A program made the translations under genes and the position numbers. The notes below the pieces were generated by a model that searched no databases, was not told where the DNA came from, and worked only from the letters and a program-made list of their open reading frames with translations. 9,979 nt of DNA from Marinosulfonomonas sp. (lineage in GTDB: Bacteria > Pseudomonadota > Alphaproteobacteria > Rhodobacterales > Rhodobacteraceae): NCBI GenBank assembly GCA_002732995.1, contig NVTS01000020.1, positions 18,450 through 28,428 on the forward strand. Direction: 5' to 3'. Below are positions 1 to 7,704 of the stretch, one piece after another. Position 1 is the stretch's first letter; the number at the start of each line of letters is the position of its first letter.

Positions 1-349
1 CGGTAAACGTGCCTGAAGCCGCGCCCAAGACAGCGCCTTCTTCGTCATTATGGACGTAATAGCGTTTCTTGCCGGTGCCGGTTTCACCGTAGGATCTGAA
101 CACCGCTTCCAGCTCCTCCAGCGCGTTGGCTTCATAGCTGAAGTGGCTAAAGGTGTGATCACCCTTGGCGTAATGCTTGTCCAGTTCCGCTTTCATCGCG
201 GCGCGGTCATATTTGTGGAATGCGTCGCCCTCGATGGTGGCTGCGGTCACACCTTCGCGGCGGAAAATCTGCTCGAACGTGTCCTTGACGGTCGATGTGC
301 CAGCGCCAGAGGAGCCGGTGACGGATATGATCGGATGTTTCTTGCTCAT
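1..349 (-). CDS. cbbP: Phosphoribulokinase (Calvin cycle), N-terminal part
   Basis: Phosphorylates ribulose 5-phosphate with ATP to give ribulose 1,5-bisphosphate, the substrate of RubisCO; cytosolic. Seen: 116 residues from the ATG at 349 down to the window edge, so the C-terminal part (the bacterial enzyme is about 290 residues) lies outside. A P-loop GSSGAGTST occupies residues 12-20, followed by IEGDAFHKYD at 39-48. Its Asp42 falls at the position of the catalytic base known in Rhodobacter phosphoribulokinase. Residues 58-75 (around HYAKGDHTFSHFSYEANAL) match the usual substrate region. It starts 12 bases after the cbbF stop, so both are presumably one transcript under CbbR control. The identification is firm; only the 3' end is missing. 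Confidence 0.96.
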   Translation of the reverse strand, partial: MSKKHPIISVTGSSGAGTSTVKDTFEQIFRREGVTAATIEGDAFHKYDRAAMKAELDKHYAKGDHTFSHFSYEANALEELEAVFRSYGETGTGKKRYYVHNDEEGAVLGAASGTFT

Positions 350-361
350 GTCATGTTTTCC

Positions 362-1369
362 TTAATCACGAAACAGGCCGCGAGAGCCAAAAAGGGCAGA
401 GACTTCTTTGTCAGGCAGATCATGGTAGGAGGCGAGGCGATCCACCTTAACGGGGGTGCCGAACACAAAAGGCGTGCGGGCGTGCAATTCCCTGGCGGTT
501 TGATCCAGAATGCGGTCATGCTCGTTGGTGGCGTGGCCCTCGGCCTGCTCGACCAGAAACGCCATCGGCGCACATTCATACAGCATCCGCAGACGACCAG
601 CGCCGTAGCCTTCCCGATCATCGGTCGGATACAGGAATATGCCGCCGCGGGTCAGAATGCGGTGGGTTTCAGCCACCAGGGATGCGACCCAGCGCATGTT
701 GAAATTGCGCCCGTGAACGCCCTCGGCCCCTGCGATGCAGTCATCGATATAGGCGCGCACGGGTTTGCTCCAATGACGGTAATTCGAGGCGTTGATCGCG
801 TATTCATTGGATTCTTTGGGGATGATCACATTGTCATTGGCCATTTCATAGCGGCCGGTATCGGGGCTGAGAATGTAAAACTGGGTGCCCTTGCCGAAGG
901 TCACCATTAGGCCGGTTTGTGGCCCGAAAATGATGTAGCCCGCCGCTATTTGCTCATGGGCGGGGCGCAGGAAACTTTCGTCAGCACCGTCCTTGGCTTC
1001 AAAGATCGAGAATATCGTACCGATGGAAACGTTCACATCAATGTTGGAAGAACCATCCAGCGGGTCAATCGCCAGCGCATATTTGCCGTTCGGGTCCAGC
1101 TCGACCACGATCTCTTGTTCCTCGGAGGCATACCAGCGCACGCCCAGCGATTTCAGCGCCGCAGCGAAGGCTTCGTCCGCCATCACATCCAGCGCTTTTT
1201 GCTGGTCGCCATCGGTGTTTTCACCGACATTCCCGCCCAGCGTTTGGCCCAGCGAGCCACGTGCGATGGTCTTGTCGAGATCAGCGCCGACTGTGCAAAG
1301 TCCGTTGATCAGCGGATAGAGGTCCGCCGGAATTTGGTCGTTTCCGATGATATTTCCGGCTGGCCGCAT
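362..1369 (-). CDS. cbbF: Class I fructose-1,6-bisphosphatase
   Basis: Hydrolyses fructose 1,6-bisphosphate to fructose 6-phosphate; in cbb operons it feeds regeneration of ribulose bisphosphate and may also act on sedoheptulose bisphosphate. The 335-residue product has the normal class I length. Seen: the metal-site block ASEEQE (81-86), the signature [17 protein letters not shown] (102-118), the sugar-phosphate region [16 protein letters not shown] (219-234) and YPTD (247-250). The first ATG at 1369 is preceded by GGGGG with 6 bases of spacing, which supports this start. It is transcribed divergently from cbbR and directly upstream of cbbP, the arrangement usual for Rhodobacteraceae cbb loci. 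The symbol cbbF rather than fbp is chosen from this context. Confidence 0.96.
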   Translation of the reverse strand: MRPAGNIIGNDQIPADLYPLINGLCTVGADLDKTIARGSLGQTLGGNVGENTDGDQQKALDVMADEAFAAALKSLGVRWYASEEQEIVVELDPNGKYALAIDPLDGSSNIDVNVSIGTIFSIFEAKDGADESFLRPAHEQIAAGYIIFGPQTGLMVTFGKGTQFYILSPDTGRYEMANDNVIIPKESNEYAINASNYRHWSKPVRAYIDDCIAGAEGVHGRNFNMRWVASLVAETHRILTRGGIFLYPTDDREGYGAGRLRMLYECAPMAFLVEQAEGHATNEHDRILDQTARELHARTPFVFGTPVKVDRLASYHDLPDKEVSALFGSRGLFRD

Positions 1370-1473
1370 AATAATCCCCCGATTCTGGCGCTATTTCGGT
1401 ATTTTTATTAGCATTCCATAAATTGAATGATTATAGAATTTAATAATATCAAATCTAGAATTAAGGAAATTTA
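1370..1473. promoter_or_regulatory. Divergent cbbF/cbbR control region with candidate CbbR sites
   Basis: This 104-base spacer is strikingly AT-rich from about 1400 onward compared with the flanking genes. It contains an inverted repeat CATTC-N8-GAATG at 1412-1429, which includes the T-N11-A core (T1414, A1426) typical of LysR-type regulator sites. It also contains a direct repeat TAGAATT at 1434-1440 and 1456-1462, 22 bases apart, about two helical turns. A TATAAT hexamer reads toward cbbF on the minus strand at 1430-1435, but without a convincing -35 element. LysR regulators usually control a divergent target from such a spacer and repress their own gene. The sites are seen; their binding by CbbR is inferred. 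Confidence 0.5.
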
Positions 1474-2397
1474 ATGCCAAAGCTGGATGCGATAACTTTC
1501 AAACAGTTACGGGCCATACGTGCCGTGGCAGAGCAGGGCACTTTATCTGCCGCCGCCGAGGCGGTGGGGTTAACGCCGCCTGCAATCCACACCCAGTTGC
1601 GGATTCTGGAAGAGAATCTGCAATGTCGGCTGGTGGATCGGGGCGGTGCACTTGGGGCGCGGTTGACCGCCGAAGGTCAAGCTGTTCTGGATGCGCAATT
1701 CACCATTCAGAATGCGCTGGAGGGGTGCATGCAAAAGGTGCGGGCGCTGCGGGCAGGGCAAAGCGGCGTGGTGGTGCTGGGCGTGGTTTCGACCGGCAAG
1801 TATTTCGCGCCCGGGCTGGTGGCGATGTTACAGCAGCATTACCCCGATATTGACGTGGTGCTGCGGGTTGGCAACCGCGACATGATTGTGCGGGCGTTGC
1901 AGCAGCAGTCGATTGATCTGGCCATCATGGGGAGACCGCCACGTGCACCCAAGGTTATGCTGGAACAAATTGGCAGCCATCCGCATGTGATGATCGCGGC
2001 GCCGGACCACCGGTTGGCGGGCAAGACCAATATCAGCCCCGAGGAATTACTGGCCGAAACATTCATCGCCCGCGAGGACGGGTCCGGCACCCGCATTCTG
2101 ATGATCCGCTATCTGGACCGGATCGGCGACGGCACCACATACCGTTACATTGAAATGGGCACCAACGAGACGATCAAACAGGCGGTGATCGCCGGGCTGG
2201 GCATCGCGATGATCTCGCAACATACGGTGACCGAAGAATTGAAATCGGGCCGTCTGGTGACGATCGAGCCTGAAGGGCTGCCGATCGAGCGCAAATGGTA
2301 TTTGCTGCGCCGCGAGGATCTGGCGGTGACACCGGCGATTGCCACCGTGCACCAGTTTATCTCGGATTTGCAGGGGTCGTTTTTGCCGACGCTTTAG
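1474..2397 (+). CDS. cbbR: LysR-type transcriptional regulator CbbR
   Basis: Activates Calvin-cycle genes in response to metabolites such as ribulose bisphosphate (known for the family). The 307-residue product has an N-terminal winged helix-turn-helix at about residues 7-66 (FKQLRAIRAVAEQGTLSAAA, then LTPPAIHTQLRILEENL), a linker helix, and a LysR substrate-binding domain from about residue 97 (VVLGVVSTGKYFAPGLVAML, with DLAIMGRPP and FIAREDGSGTR). The ATG at 1474 is preceded by AAGGAA at 1463-1468, a good ribosome-binding site. Identification as CbbR rather than a general LysR protein rests on sequence type and on the divergent cbbF-cbbP pair. Its stop is only 12 bases from the end of the convergent RidA remnant. 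Confidence 0.93.
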   Translation: MPKLDAITFKQLRAIRAVAEQGTLSAAAEAVGLTPPAIHTQLRILEENLQCRLVDRGGALGARLTAEGQAVLDAQFTIQNALEGCMQKVRALRAGQSGVVVLGVVSTGKYFAPGLVAMLQQHYPDIDVVLRVGNRDMIVRALQQQSIDLAIMGRPPRAPKVMLEQIGSHPHVMIAAPDHRLAGKTNISPEELLAETFIAREDGSGTRILMIRYLDRIGDGTTYRYIEMGTNETIKQAVIAGLGIAMISQHTVTEELKSGRLVTIEPEGLPIERKWYLLRREDLAVTPAIATVHQFISDLQGSFLPTL

Positions 2398-2409
2398 GTC
2401 AAACGCTCA

Positions 2410-2580
2410 TCAAGCTTCACGGCTCTTTTTGCTGGCGGGATCATCCGGCATCTGCCCGCCAGCATCCGCCCCCGTAACGCCTGTTAGAAAGACGTGATTG
2501 CCTGACATCAGAGCCGGAGACAGCTTTAGCTGTTCCGCTGCTGCACGATACTTTGGCGGTATGATCGGGCGTTTTGTCAT
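2410..2580 (-). pseudogene. Truncated RidA/YjgF-family protein (N-terminal remnant)
   Basis: RidA proteins deaminate reactive enamine/imine intermediates; full-length members have about 125-135 residues and form trimers. Here only 56 codons remain. The start (MTKRPIIPPKYRAAAEQLKL) and the strand SPALMSGNHVFLTGVTGADA look like a normal RidA-like N-terminus, but after about residue 49 the sequence turns into an unrelated tail (SKKSREA) and stops. The C-terminal two thirds, which carry the conserved Arg and much of the trimer interface, are absent and are not found in the other frames before cbbR begins. The ATG at 2580 lies 4 bases after the fosX stop, so it was probably co-transcribed with fosX. 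I call it a deletion remnant; a working short protein is unlikely. Confidence 0.72.
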
Positions 2581-2584
2581 TGAA

Positions 2585-3004
2585 TCACCCTGTTGCGGAT
2601 ACTTTGGTGTTATAGCGGCGCAGTCGTTCATCTAGAGTTCCGCTGTGCAGCTCGAACATATGATTGTCAAAGTCATAGAAATATATCGAGTGTCCTTCCC
2701 CTTCGACCCTTGCCCGCCCTTCACGGACTTTCAGGCCAAGCTGGTTGATGCGCGCGAGGCGTTCGTCATATTCATCCGCACCCATCTTGAAAGCAACGTG
2801 ATTATAGGTTCGGCTCGGAAGTGGTTCCCCTTCCATTGTTGCAATCCACAGCCCCCCGACGTCAAAGAAGCGCTCTTTAGAAAGCGAAAACGTATTGTCT
2901 CCGCTATCGTAAATCTTCTCTGCGTCGAGAACTCTGACCAGGATTTCTTCCATTCTGTCAAGATTGCGAACGATGAATGTTATGTGACTTAAGCCTTCGA
3001 TCAT
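2585..3004 (-). CDS. fosX: FosX-type fosfomycin hydrolase (glyoxalase superfamily)
   Basis: FosX enzymes add water to the epoxide of fosfomycin in a manganese-dependent reaction, inactivating it; they belong to the vicinal oxygen chelate fold and act as dimers. The 139-residue product is strongly FosX-like: GLSHITFIV at the start, IYDSGDNTFSLSKERFF (31-47), GLWIATMEGE (51-60), RTYNHVAFK (65-73) and SIYFYDFDNHMFELH (106-120). Metal ligands His7, His69 and Glu118 and the general base Glu44 all fall at the positions known for FosX. The ATG at 3004 is chosen because it gives the family N-terminus and has AAGGG 9 bases upstream; a TTG at 3037 is in frame but unnecessary. A hand count over 2641-3000 gives about 49% GC against about 60% in the core genes, which hints at acquisition by transfer. 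Confidence 0.88.
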   Translation of the reverse strand: MIEGLSHITFIVRNLDRMEEILVRVLDAEKIYDSGDNTFSLSKERFFDVGGLWIATMEGEPLPSRTYNHVAFKMGADEYDERLARINQLGLKVREGRARVEGEGHSIYFYDFDNHMFELHSGTLDERLRRYNTKVSATG

Positions 3005-3216
3005 TATTTCAAACCCTTGGAGTTCAACTGCTGGCAAGGTGACTATGAATAAGCCGAAAGCTCAATAGTAAATTCCCCCGCAGTTTTCCTGCACAGGTCC
3101 AGCGTAACTAGAGGCGGGTGCCTCAAATGCGGGACGACCGGAATTCCATTGCCACCTATATAAACACAGGCATAGAGTTGGGCAAAGGCGAGTCAGCTGA
3201 GTTAGGGAATTTGCAA
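3005..3216. promoter_or_regulatory. Divergent spacer between fosX and the CoA-transferase operon
   Basis: A 212-base spacer without a gene I can support. The plus-strand frame of the downstream gene stays open back to 3118, but this extension has no family resemblance and is treated as leader. A TATATAA element at 3157-3163 could serve as a -10 box for the plus-strand operon; the matching -35 region is poor. The ribosome-binding sites are AAGGG at 3014-3018 (for fosX, minus strand) and AGGGA at 3204-3208 (for the CoA-transferase). No clear operator or terminator was seen. Confidence 0.35.
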
Positions 3217-4407
3217 ATGTCACCGACCAACACCGGCCCGCTGAAGGGGCTAAAAATTCTGGATATGACACGCATTCTGGCGGGGCCTTATGCAACGCAA
3301 TTGCTGGGCGATATGGGCGCGGATGTGATCAAGGTCGAGCGGCCTGGCGCGGGCGATGATACCCGTGGCTGGGGGCCGCCCTATGTCACCACGGCGGACG
3401 GCGAGGCGACGCGCGAGAGCGCCTATTACATGTGCACCAACCGCAACAAACGCTCCATTGCGGTGGATATGGCCGATCCGGACGGGGCCGATACCCTGCG
3501 CAAACTGGCCAAAAAGGCCGATGTGGTGATCCAGAATTTCAAGGCAGGGGGCTTGGCCAAATACGGGCTGGATTACGCCACCCTTTCGGCACTCAATCCG
3601 GCGCTTGTTTACTGCTCGATCAGCGGTTTCGGCCAGACCGGACCAAATGCACATCGGGCGGGGTATGACCTGTTGGTGCAGGGGTCAGGCGGCATCATGA
3701 GCCTGACGGGCGATCCGGACGGGGTGCCAACCAAGGTGGGCGTGGGCATCGCGGATATGATGTGCGGCATGTATGCCAGCACCTCGATCCTGGCGGCGCT
3801 GCGGCATCGGGATGCCACCGGCGAGGGCCAGCACATCGACATTGCGCTGGCCGATACCCAAGTGGCATGGCTGGCCAACGAGGGGGTGAATTACCTGCTG
3901 TCGGGGGTGGCCCCCAAACGGCGTGGCAACCAGCACCCCAATATCGTGCCCTATCAGGTGTTTGAATGCGTTGATGGCCACGCGATTGTGGCCGTGGGCA
4001 ATGACGCGCAATTCGCGCGGTTTGCGGCGCTGATCGGCTTGCCGGAACTGGCCGATGACGCGCGGTTTACGGTGAACACGGCGCGGCTGGAAAACCGCGA
4101 GGTGTTGATTGCGCAGCTTGAGGCGCGCATTCGCCAGATTGAAAAGGCGACATTGGTGGCGGATATGGAAGCTGCCGGCGTGCCGGGGGGCGAGATTAAC
4201 ACATTACCCGAGGTGTTTGCCTCGGACCAAGTGGCGGCGCGGGGCATGAAAATTTCGATGCCGCACCCGCTGGCCGCATCGGGCAGCGTTGATTTGATCG
4301 GCAATCCGGTGAAATTCAGCACTACCCCGGTGAATTATCGCCATTCACCGCCTTTGTGTGGTGAGCATACGGATGAGGTTCTGGCGGACTGGCTGGGGGA
4401 CGAATGA
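3217..4407 (+). CDS. Family III CoA-transferase (CaiB/BaiF type)
   Basis: Moves coenzyme A between carboxylic acids, typically activating a dicarboxylic or hydroxy acid with a CoA thioester as donor; cytosolic dimer. The 396-residue product has the normal family length. Seen: LKGLKILDMTRILAGPYATQ (9-28), GADVIKVERPGAGDDTR (34-50), NRNKRS (75-80), QNFKAGG (106-112) and YCSISGFGQTGP (132-143). GVGIADMMCGMYA (175-187) carries Asp180, the likely acyl-anhydride-forming aspartate by analogy with formyl-CoA transferase. The ATG at 3217 is preferred over upstream starts because it gives the family N-terminus and is preceded by AGGGA. The stop overlaps the next start (ATGA), so it heads a coupled operon with an acyl-CoA dehydrogenase and a thiamine-diphosphate enzyme. 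The gene itself looks intact; its substrate cannot be read from sequence. Confidence 0.92.
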   Translation: MSPTNTGPLKGLKILDMTRILAGPYATQLLGDMGADVIKVERPGAGDDTRGWGPPYVTTADGEATRESAYYMCTNRNKRSIAVDMADPDGADTLRKLAKKADVVIQNFKAGGLAKYGLDYATLSALNPALVYCSISGFGQTGPNAHRAGYDLLVQGSGGIMSLTGDPDGVPTKVGVGIADMMCGMYASTSILAALRHRDATGEGQHIDIALADTQVAWLANEGVNYLLSGVAPKRRGNQHPNIVPYQVFECVDGHAIVAVGNDAQFARFAALIGLPELADDARFTVNTARLENREVLIAQLEARIRQIEKATLVADMEAAGVPGGEINTLPEVFASDQVAARGMKISMPHPLAASGSVDLIGNPVKFSTTPVNYRHSPPLCGEHTDEVLADWLGDE

Positions 4408-5585
4408 TGTTTCAACTGACGCAAGAGCAGCGCCAAATCCAAGGGACCGCGCGGGAATTGGCCCAAGGGGTGATATGCGCAGGTGCCGCCGGGGTGGACC
4501 GCACGGAACAATACCCGTGGGATAATGTAGCGGCGCTAACGGACGCCGGTTTCATGGGCATGTGCATCCCCAAGGAGCACGGCGGGCAGGGGTGTTCTTA
4601 CCTTGATGCGGTGTTGGTGGTCGAGGAAATGGCCAAGGCCTGCGGGGTAACAGGCCGCATTGTGGTCGAGGGCAATATGGGGGCGATTTGTGCGTATGGC
4701 ACGCAGGCCCAGATTGACCGCGTAGCACCTTTGGTGCTGGCGGGGGACAAGCCGGCGATTTGCATCACCGAACCCGGGTCGGGGTCGGCGGCGACCGATA
4801 TGACCACGGTGGCGGTGAAATAAGGCGACACTTATGTGTTGAACGGCACCAAGCACTGGATCACCGGCGGCGGCGTGTCCAAGGCACATCTGGTTTTCGC
4901 ACAGGTCGAGGAGGGTGGCGAGCGGCTGGGCATCGGCGGATTTATCGCTGTGCGCGGCGAGGATAAGGGGTTGATCATCGGGGCGCGCGAGCCTGCGATG
5001 GGGCTGCGCGGCATTCCCGAAACCGAGGTGCGGTTTGAGGATATGGAGATCGGCGCCGATATGGCCCTGATCCCGCCGCAGGGGTTTAAGCGCGGCTTTG
5101 CCGGATTGATGAATGCTTGTAACGGCCAACGGGTCGGGGCGGGGACCGTGGCGCTGGGCGTGGCTGTTGGCGCCTATGAGGCGGCTTGTGATTACATTAA
5201 AGTGCGTGAGCAGTTTGGGCGGCCTATTGCCGAATTTCAGGGGCGGCAATGGATGGTGGCGGATATGAATGTGTCGCTTGAGGCGGCGCGGATGATGATC
5301 TGGCGGGCGGCGGTGAGTGGCGACGGGTTTCCTGATCCGTTGATGGCGGCGCAGGCCAAGCTGATTGCATCCGAGACCGCCGTGAAGGTCACCAATGACG
5401 CGCTGCAAATGCACGGGGCGGCGGGCTATTCGCGCAATCTGCCGCTGGAGCGGATGGTGCGGGACGCGCGGATGTTCACCATTGGCGGCGGCACGGCGCA
5501 GATGCTGCGCAATCTGATTGCGGGCAAGGTGTTGGGGATGAAGGTGCCGCAGATGCGCGACGGGTATCTGCGGGGCGCGAAATGA
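4404..5585 (+). pseudogene. Acyl-CoA dehydrogenase interrupted by one in-frame stop
   Basis: Would oxidise an acyl-CoA to the 2-enoyl-CoA with FAD. The reading frame runs 139 codons to a TAA at 4821-4823 and continues in the same frame for 253 further codons to 5585, a total of about 393 codons, the normal length for the family. Before the stop: MFQLTQEQRQIQ, GFMGMCIPKEHGGQG and the flavin-contacting CITEPGSGSAATDMTT. After it: GDTYVLNGTKHWITGG, REQFGRPIAEFQG, LQMHGAAGYSRNLPLERMVRDAR and GGTAQMLRNLIAGKVLG. No second lesion is evident, so the change is recent or a sequencing error. An in-frame GTG at 4836 has TAAGG 10 bases upstream and could allow a restart. Start is 4404 (ATGA overlap) or 4407, which has better spacing from GGGGGA at 4395-4400. 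Confidence 0.9.
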
Positions 5586-6733
5586 ACGCGGCACAGGCGA
5601 TTGCCAATACGATCAACACCGTGGCAACGCCTATCAGGAACAGGTGCCGTTGATTGTGTTAAGCGGGTGCGTCAGCCATGAAATGGCCATGAAGTTTACC
5701 CACCAAGTCATTGATCAAACAGGTCTTTTGTCACCCGCACCAAAGCATCCCTGCGCGTTGAAGCAGGGGATGCCGCGCAGGTGGTGCAACAGGCATTGTC
5801 GATTGCGAGGGCGGACCCGATGGGACCGGTGCATATTGACCCGCCGGATGCTCTGGCGCTGGACGAGGTGGCAGAGGTTGTGGCGGCAGCCTTGATTTCA
5901 CCGCCAAAAAAATGGCCAGAGGGAGACGCTCGCCAGCAGGCGATTGAAATGCTCTTAAATTCCAAAAATCCTATTATTTTAGCTGGTTTAGGAGATGTTC
6001 GTCATGCGGCTGGGCCTGCCATTCTGGCCTTGGCTGAAAACATAAAATACCTGTTGTAACCACTTATAAGGCCAAAGGAATTATACCGGAAGATCATCCC
6101 TTGGCGTTGGGTGGCCACGGGTTGTCGCCGCTGTCGGACAAGTCCATCCTGCCGCTACTGGCGACCTCCGATTGTGTGATTCTGGCAGGGTATGATACGA
6201 TTGAAATGAGGGCGGGCTGGATCCGGCCTTGGGCTGCCGAGAATGCGATTGAAATCATGCATGCCGCCAATGATCATGGCATGCATGGCTGTGCGGTGCG
6301 GTTCATCGGCGATGTTGGTGCGGCTGTTACGGCGCTGGGCGGGCCGGATGGTCCGGTGTGGATCGACGGAGAGCCTGCGGCAGCCAAGGCCGAATTGCAG
6401 CGGGTGTTTTCCAGTCGGGATAATTGGGGCGCGCACCAGATTTATGCGACGCTGAACGAGTGCTTGCCCAAGGATGCTGTGGTGACTGTGGACAGCGGGG
6501 CGCACCGTATTTTGCTGAGCCAGATGTGGCGCTGCAACCGACCCAATTCATTGCTGCAATCCTCGGCGTTTTGCAGCATGGGTGTGGCGGTTGCGCGGGC
6601 TTATGGCGGGGTGGGTGTGGTGGTGGAAAGCCGTAAGAGTTTGGAGGCGGCGGTGGAGGAGGGGCTGGCGCGTGATACGTTCACGGTGCTGGCTTGCCCG
6701 ATTGACAAGGGCGATTATGACAGGGCGTTCTAG
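5582..6733 (+). pseudogene. Decayed thiamine-diphosphate enzyme (acetolactate-synthase-like)
   Basis: Relics of a TPP enzyme are spread over three frames. A start ATG overlaps the dehydrogenase stop (ATGA) and gives MNAAQAIANTIN. The sequence then jumps to NAYQEQVPLIVLSGC (from 5626), which normally lies some 70-80 residues further on, so most of the PYR domain with its catalytic glutamate is gone. A frame change near 5737 restores TKASLRVEAGDAAQVVQQAL. A one-base loss in the A-run at 6044-6047 truncates that frame at TAA 6057-6059, while the family sequence PVVTTYKAKGIIPEDHPLAL continues in the next frame to 6733. Near 6582-6596, SSAFCSMGVA joins VARAYGG directly, removing the GDG...N thiamine-diphosphate motif. 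No active enzyme can be made. Its former partners are the CoA-transferase and dehydrogenase upstream. Confidence 0.92.
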
Positions 6734-6814
6734 GGTGGTTATTGTGGTGCGTCGTGATCATGAATGTCTGAAACGGTGGGTGCAATCCCCCTGCTTCTCT
6801 GTTGGATGGGCAAG

Positions 6815-7624
6815 CTACTGCCAGTTCATAGGATCCAGTCGGAAAAACTCTGACAGTTGGTCGTAAATCTTTGGTTCCGCGCGCTTAAGGGCTGCCGGTT
6901 TTTCAAAGAACACCTCAACAGACACCGCAAAAAACTCTTCCGGCCCTTCGGCGCCGTAAGCATCAATTACAGTTTTGCGCCCTCTTTCGATGTTTTGAAC
7001 ATGGCGCTCAAAAGCGTTGACGAACACACGCTCCCAATCAAAGAGGCTGTGTCCTCTGGTGAGAACGGGGGCACCGTTAGTGTGACCTGATAAGTCGTCG
7101 ATTTGGTGGGCGAATTCATGCAGCACGACATTGTGGCCGTCCGTGTCATTCATGGCGCCTTGTTTGCTATGTGCCCAGGAAAGAACAACAGGGCCCCGCG
7201 ACCAGCTTTCACCCGTGCGCACTGTTTCGCGTTCAGTCACTACATAGCCATCGCGATTTTTGCCTCGCGACTTGAAGGCATCTGGATAGATGAGGATCGT
7301 TTGAAGATGCTTGTACCACGTGTCTCTATTGACGACGAGAAGACAGGCTTGGGCCGCAATGGAAAGCTGCATCTCTTCCGTTACGTCTAATCCGTTGCAC
7401 CCGACAAATTCGATCTGGTGCAGAAAGACATTGATCTTGCCTTCGAGTTTCCTGTGCAATTCAAAAGGAAGCTTTTGAATTAGGGGGACCTGCCCTGCGA
7501 TGATGACGCGTTGATGATGGGATAGCGGCGCTGTAAGCAGCTTTGTGCGGGTCTGCCGTTTCAAGTAGTACCGAAAACCAAACGCACCTGTGACAAGAAG
7601 AATGAGGGTCAGGAAAATTGGCAT
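6815..7624 (-). CDS. mtfA: MtfA-type zinc metallopeptidase (M90 family)
   Basis: MtfA of Escherichia coli is a zinc aminopeptidase that binds the glucose-PTS repressor Mlc; the partner here is unknown. The 269-residue product has the family length. Residues 1-20 form a hydrophobic segment (FLTLILLVTGAFGF) that probably anchors it in the membrane, an arrangement common in alphaproteobacterial members. The zinc motif HEFAH is at residues 169-173, and the third ligand is likely Glu230 in GPEEFFAVSVEVFFEKP. Also seen: IYPDAF (112-117) and GPVVLSW (144-150). The ATG at 7624 has no strong ribosome-binding site. GC content is near 48% in sampled lines, lower than cbb or kef genes. It converges on the pseudogene at 6733 with an 81-base gap in which I see no clear terminator. 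Confidence 0.9.
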   Translation of the reverse strand: MPIFLTLILLVTGAFGFRYYLKRQTRTKLLTAPLSHHQRVIIAGQVPLIQKLPFELHRKLEGKINVFLHQIEFVGCNGLDVTEEMQLSIAAQACLLVVNRDTWYKHLQTILIYPDAFKSRGKNRDGYVVTERETVRTGESWSRGPVVLSWAHSKQGAMNDTDGHNVVLHEFAHQIDDLSGHTNGAPVLTRGHSLFDWERVFVNAFERHVQNIERGRKTVIDAYGAEGPEEFFAVSVEVFFEKPAALKRAEPKIYDQLSEFFRLDPMNWQ

Positions 7625-7704
7625 GGGTGCTTGTTACACATTGCGGACAGTTTTTGGTAGCGGCATTTCATACCTAATGCGTCTCGAGGTGAACTCAAAA
7701 CGCT

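Noticed and set aside
50..910. Long plus-strand open frames opposite cbbP and cbbF
   Set aside because: They mirror the minus-strand genes, which have clear catalytic motifs; such antisense frames are usual in GC-rich DNA.
4536..5594. 352-codon minus-strand frame opposite the acyl-CoA dehydrogenase
   Set aside because: It is rich in His, Arg and Pro with no domain resemblance, which is typical of the antisense shadow of a GC-rich gene.
6734..6814. Possible bidirectional terminator between the TPP pseudogene and mtfA
   Set aside because: Only a weak three-base stem (GGG...CCC near 6777-6790) without a T-run could be seen.
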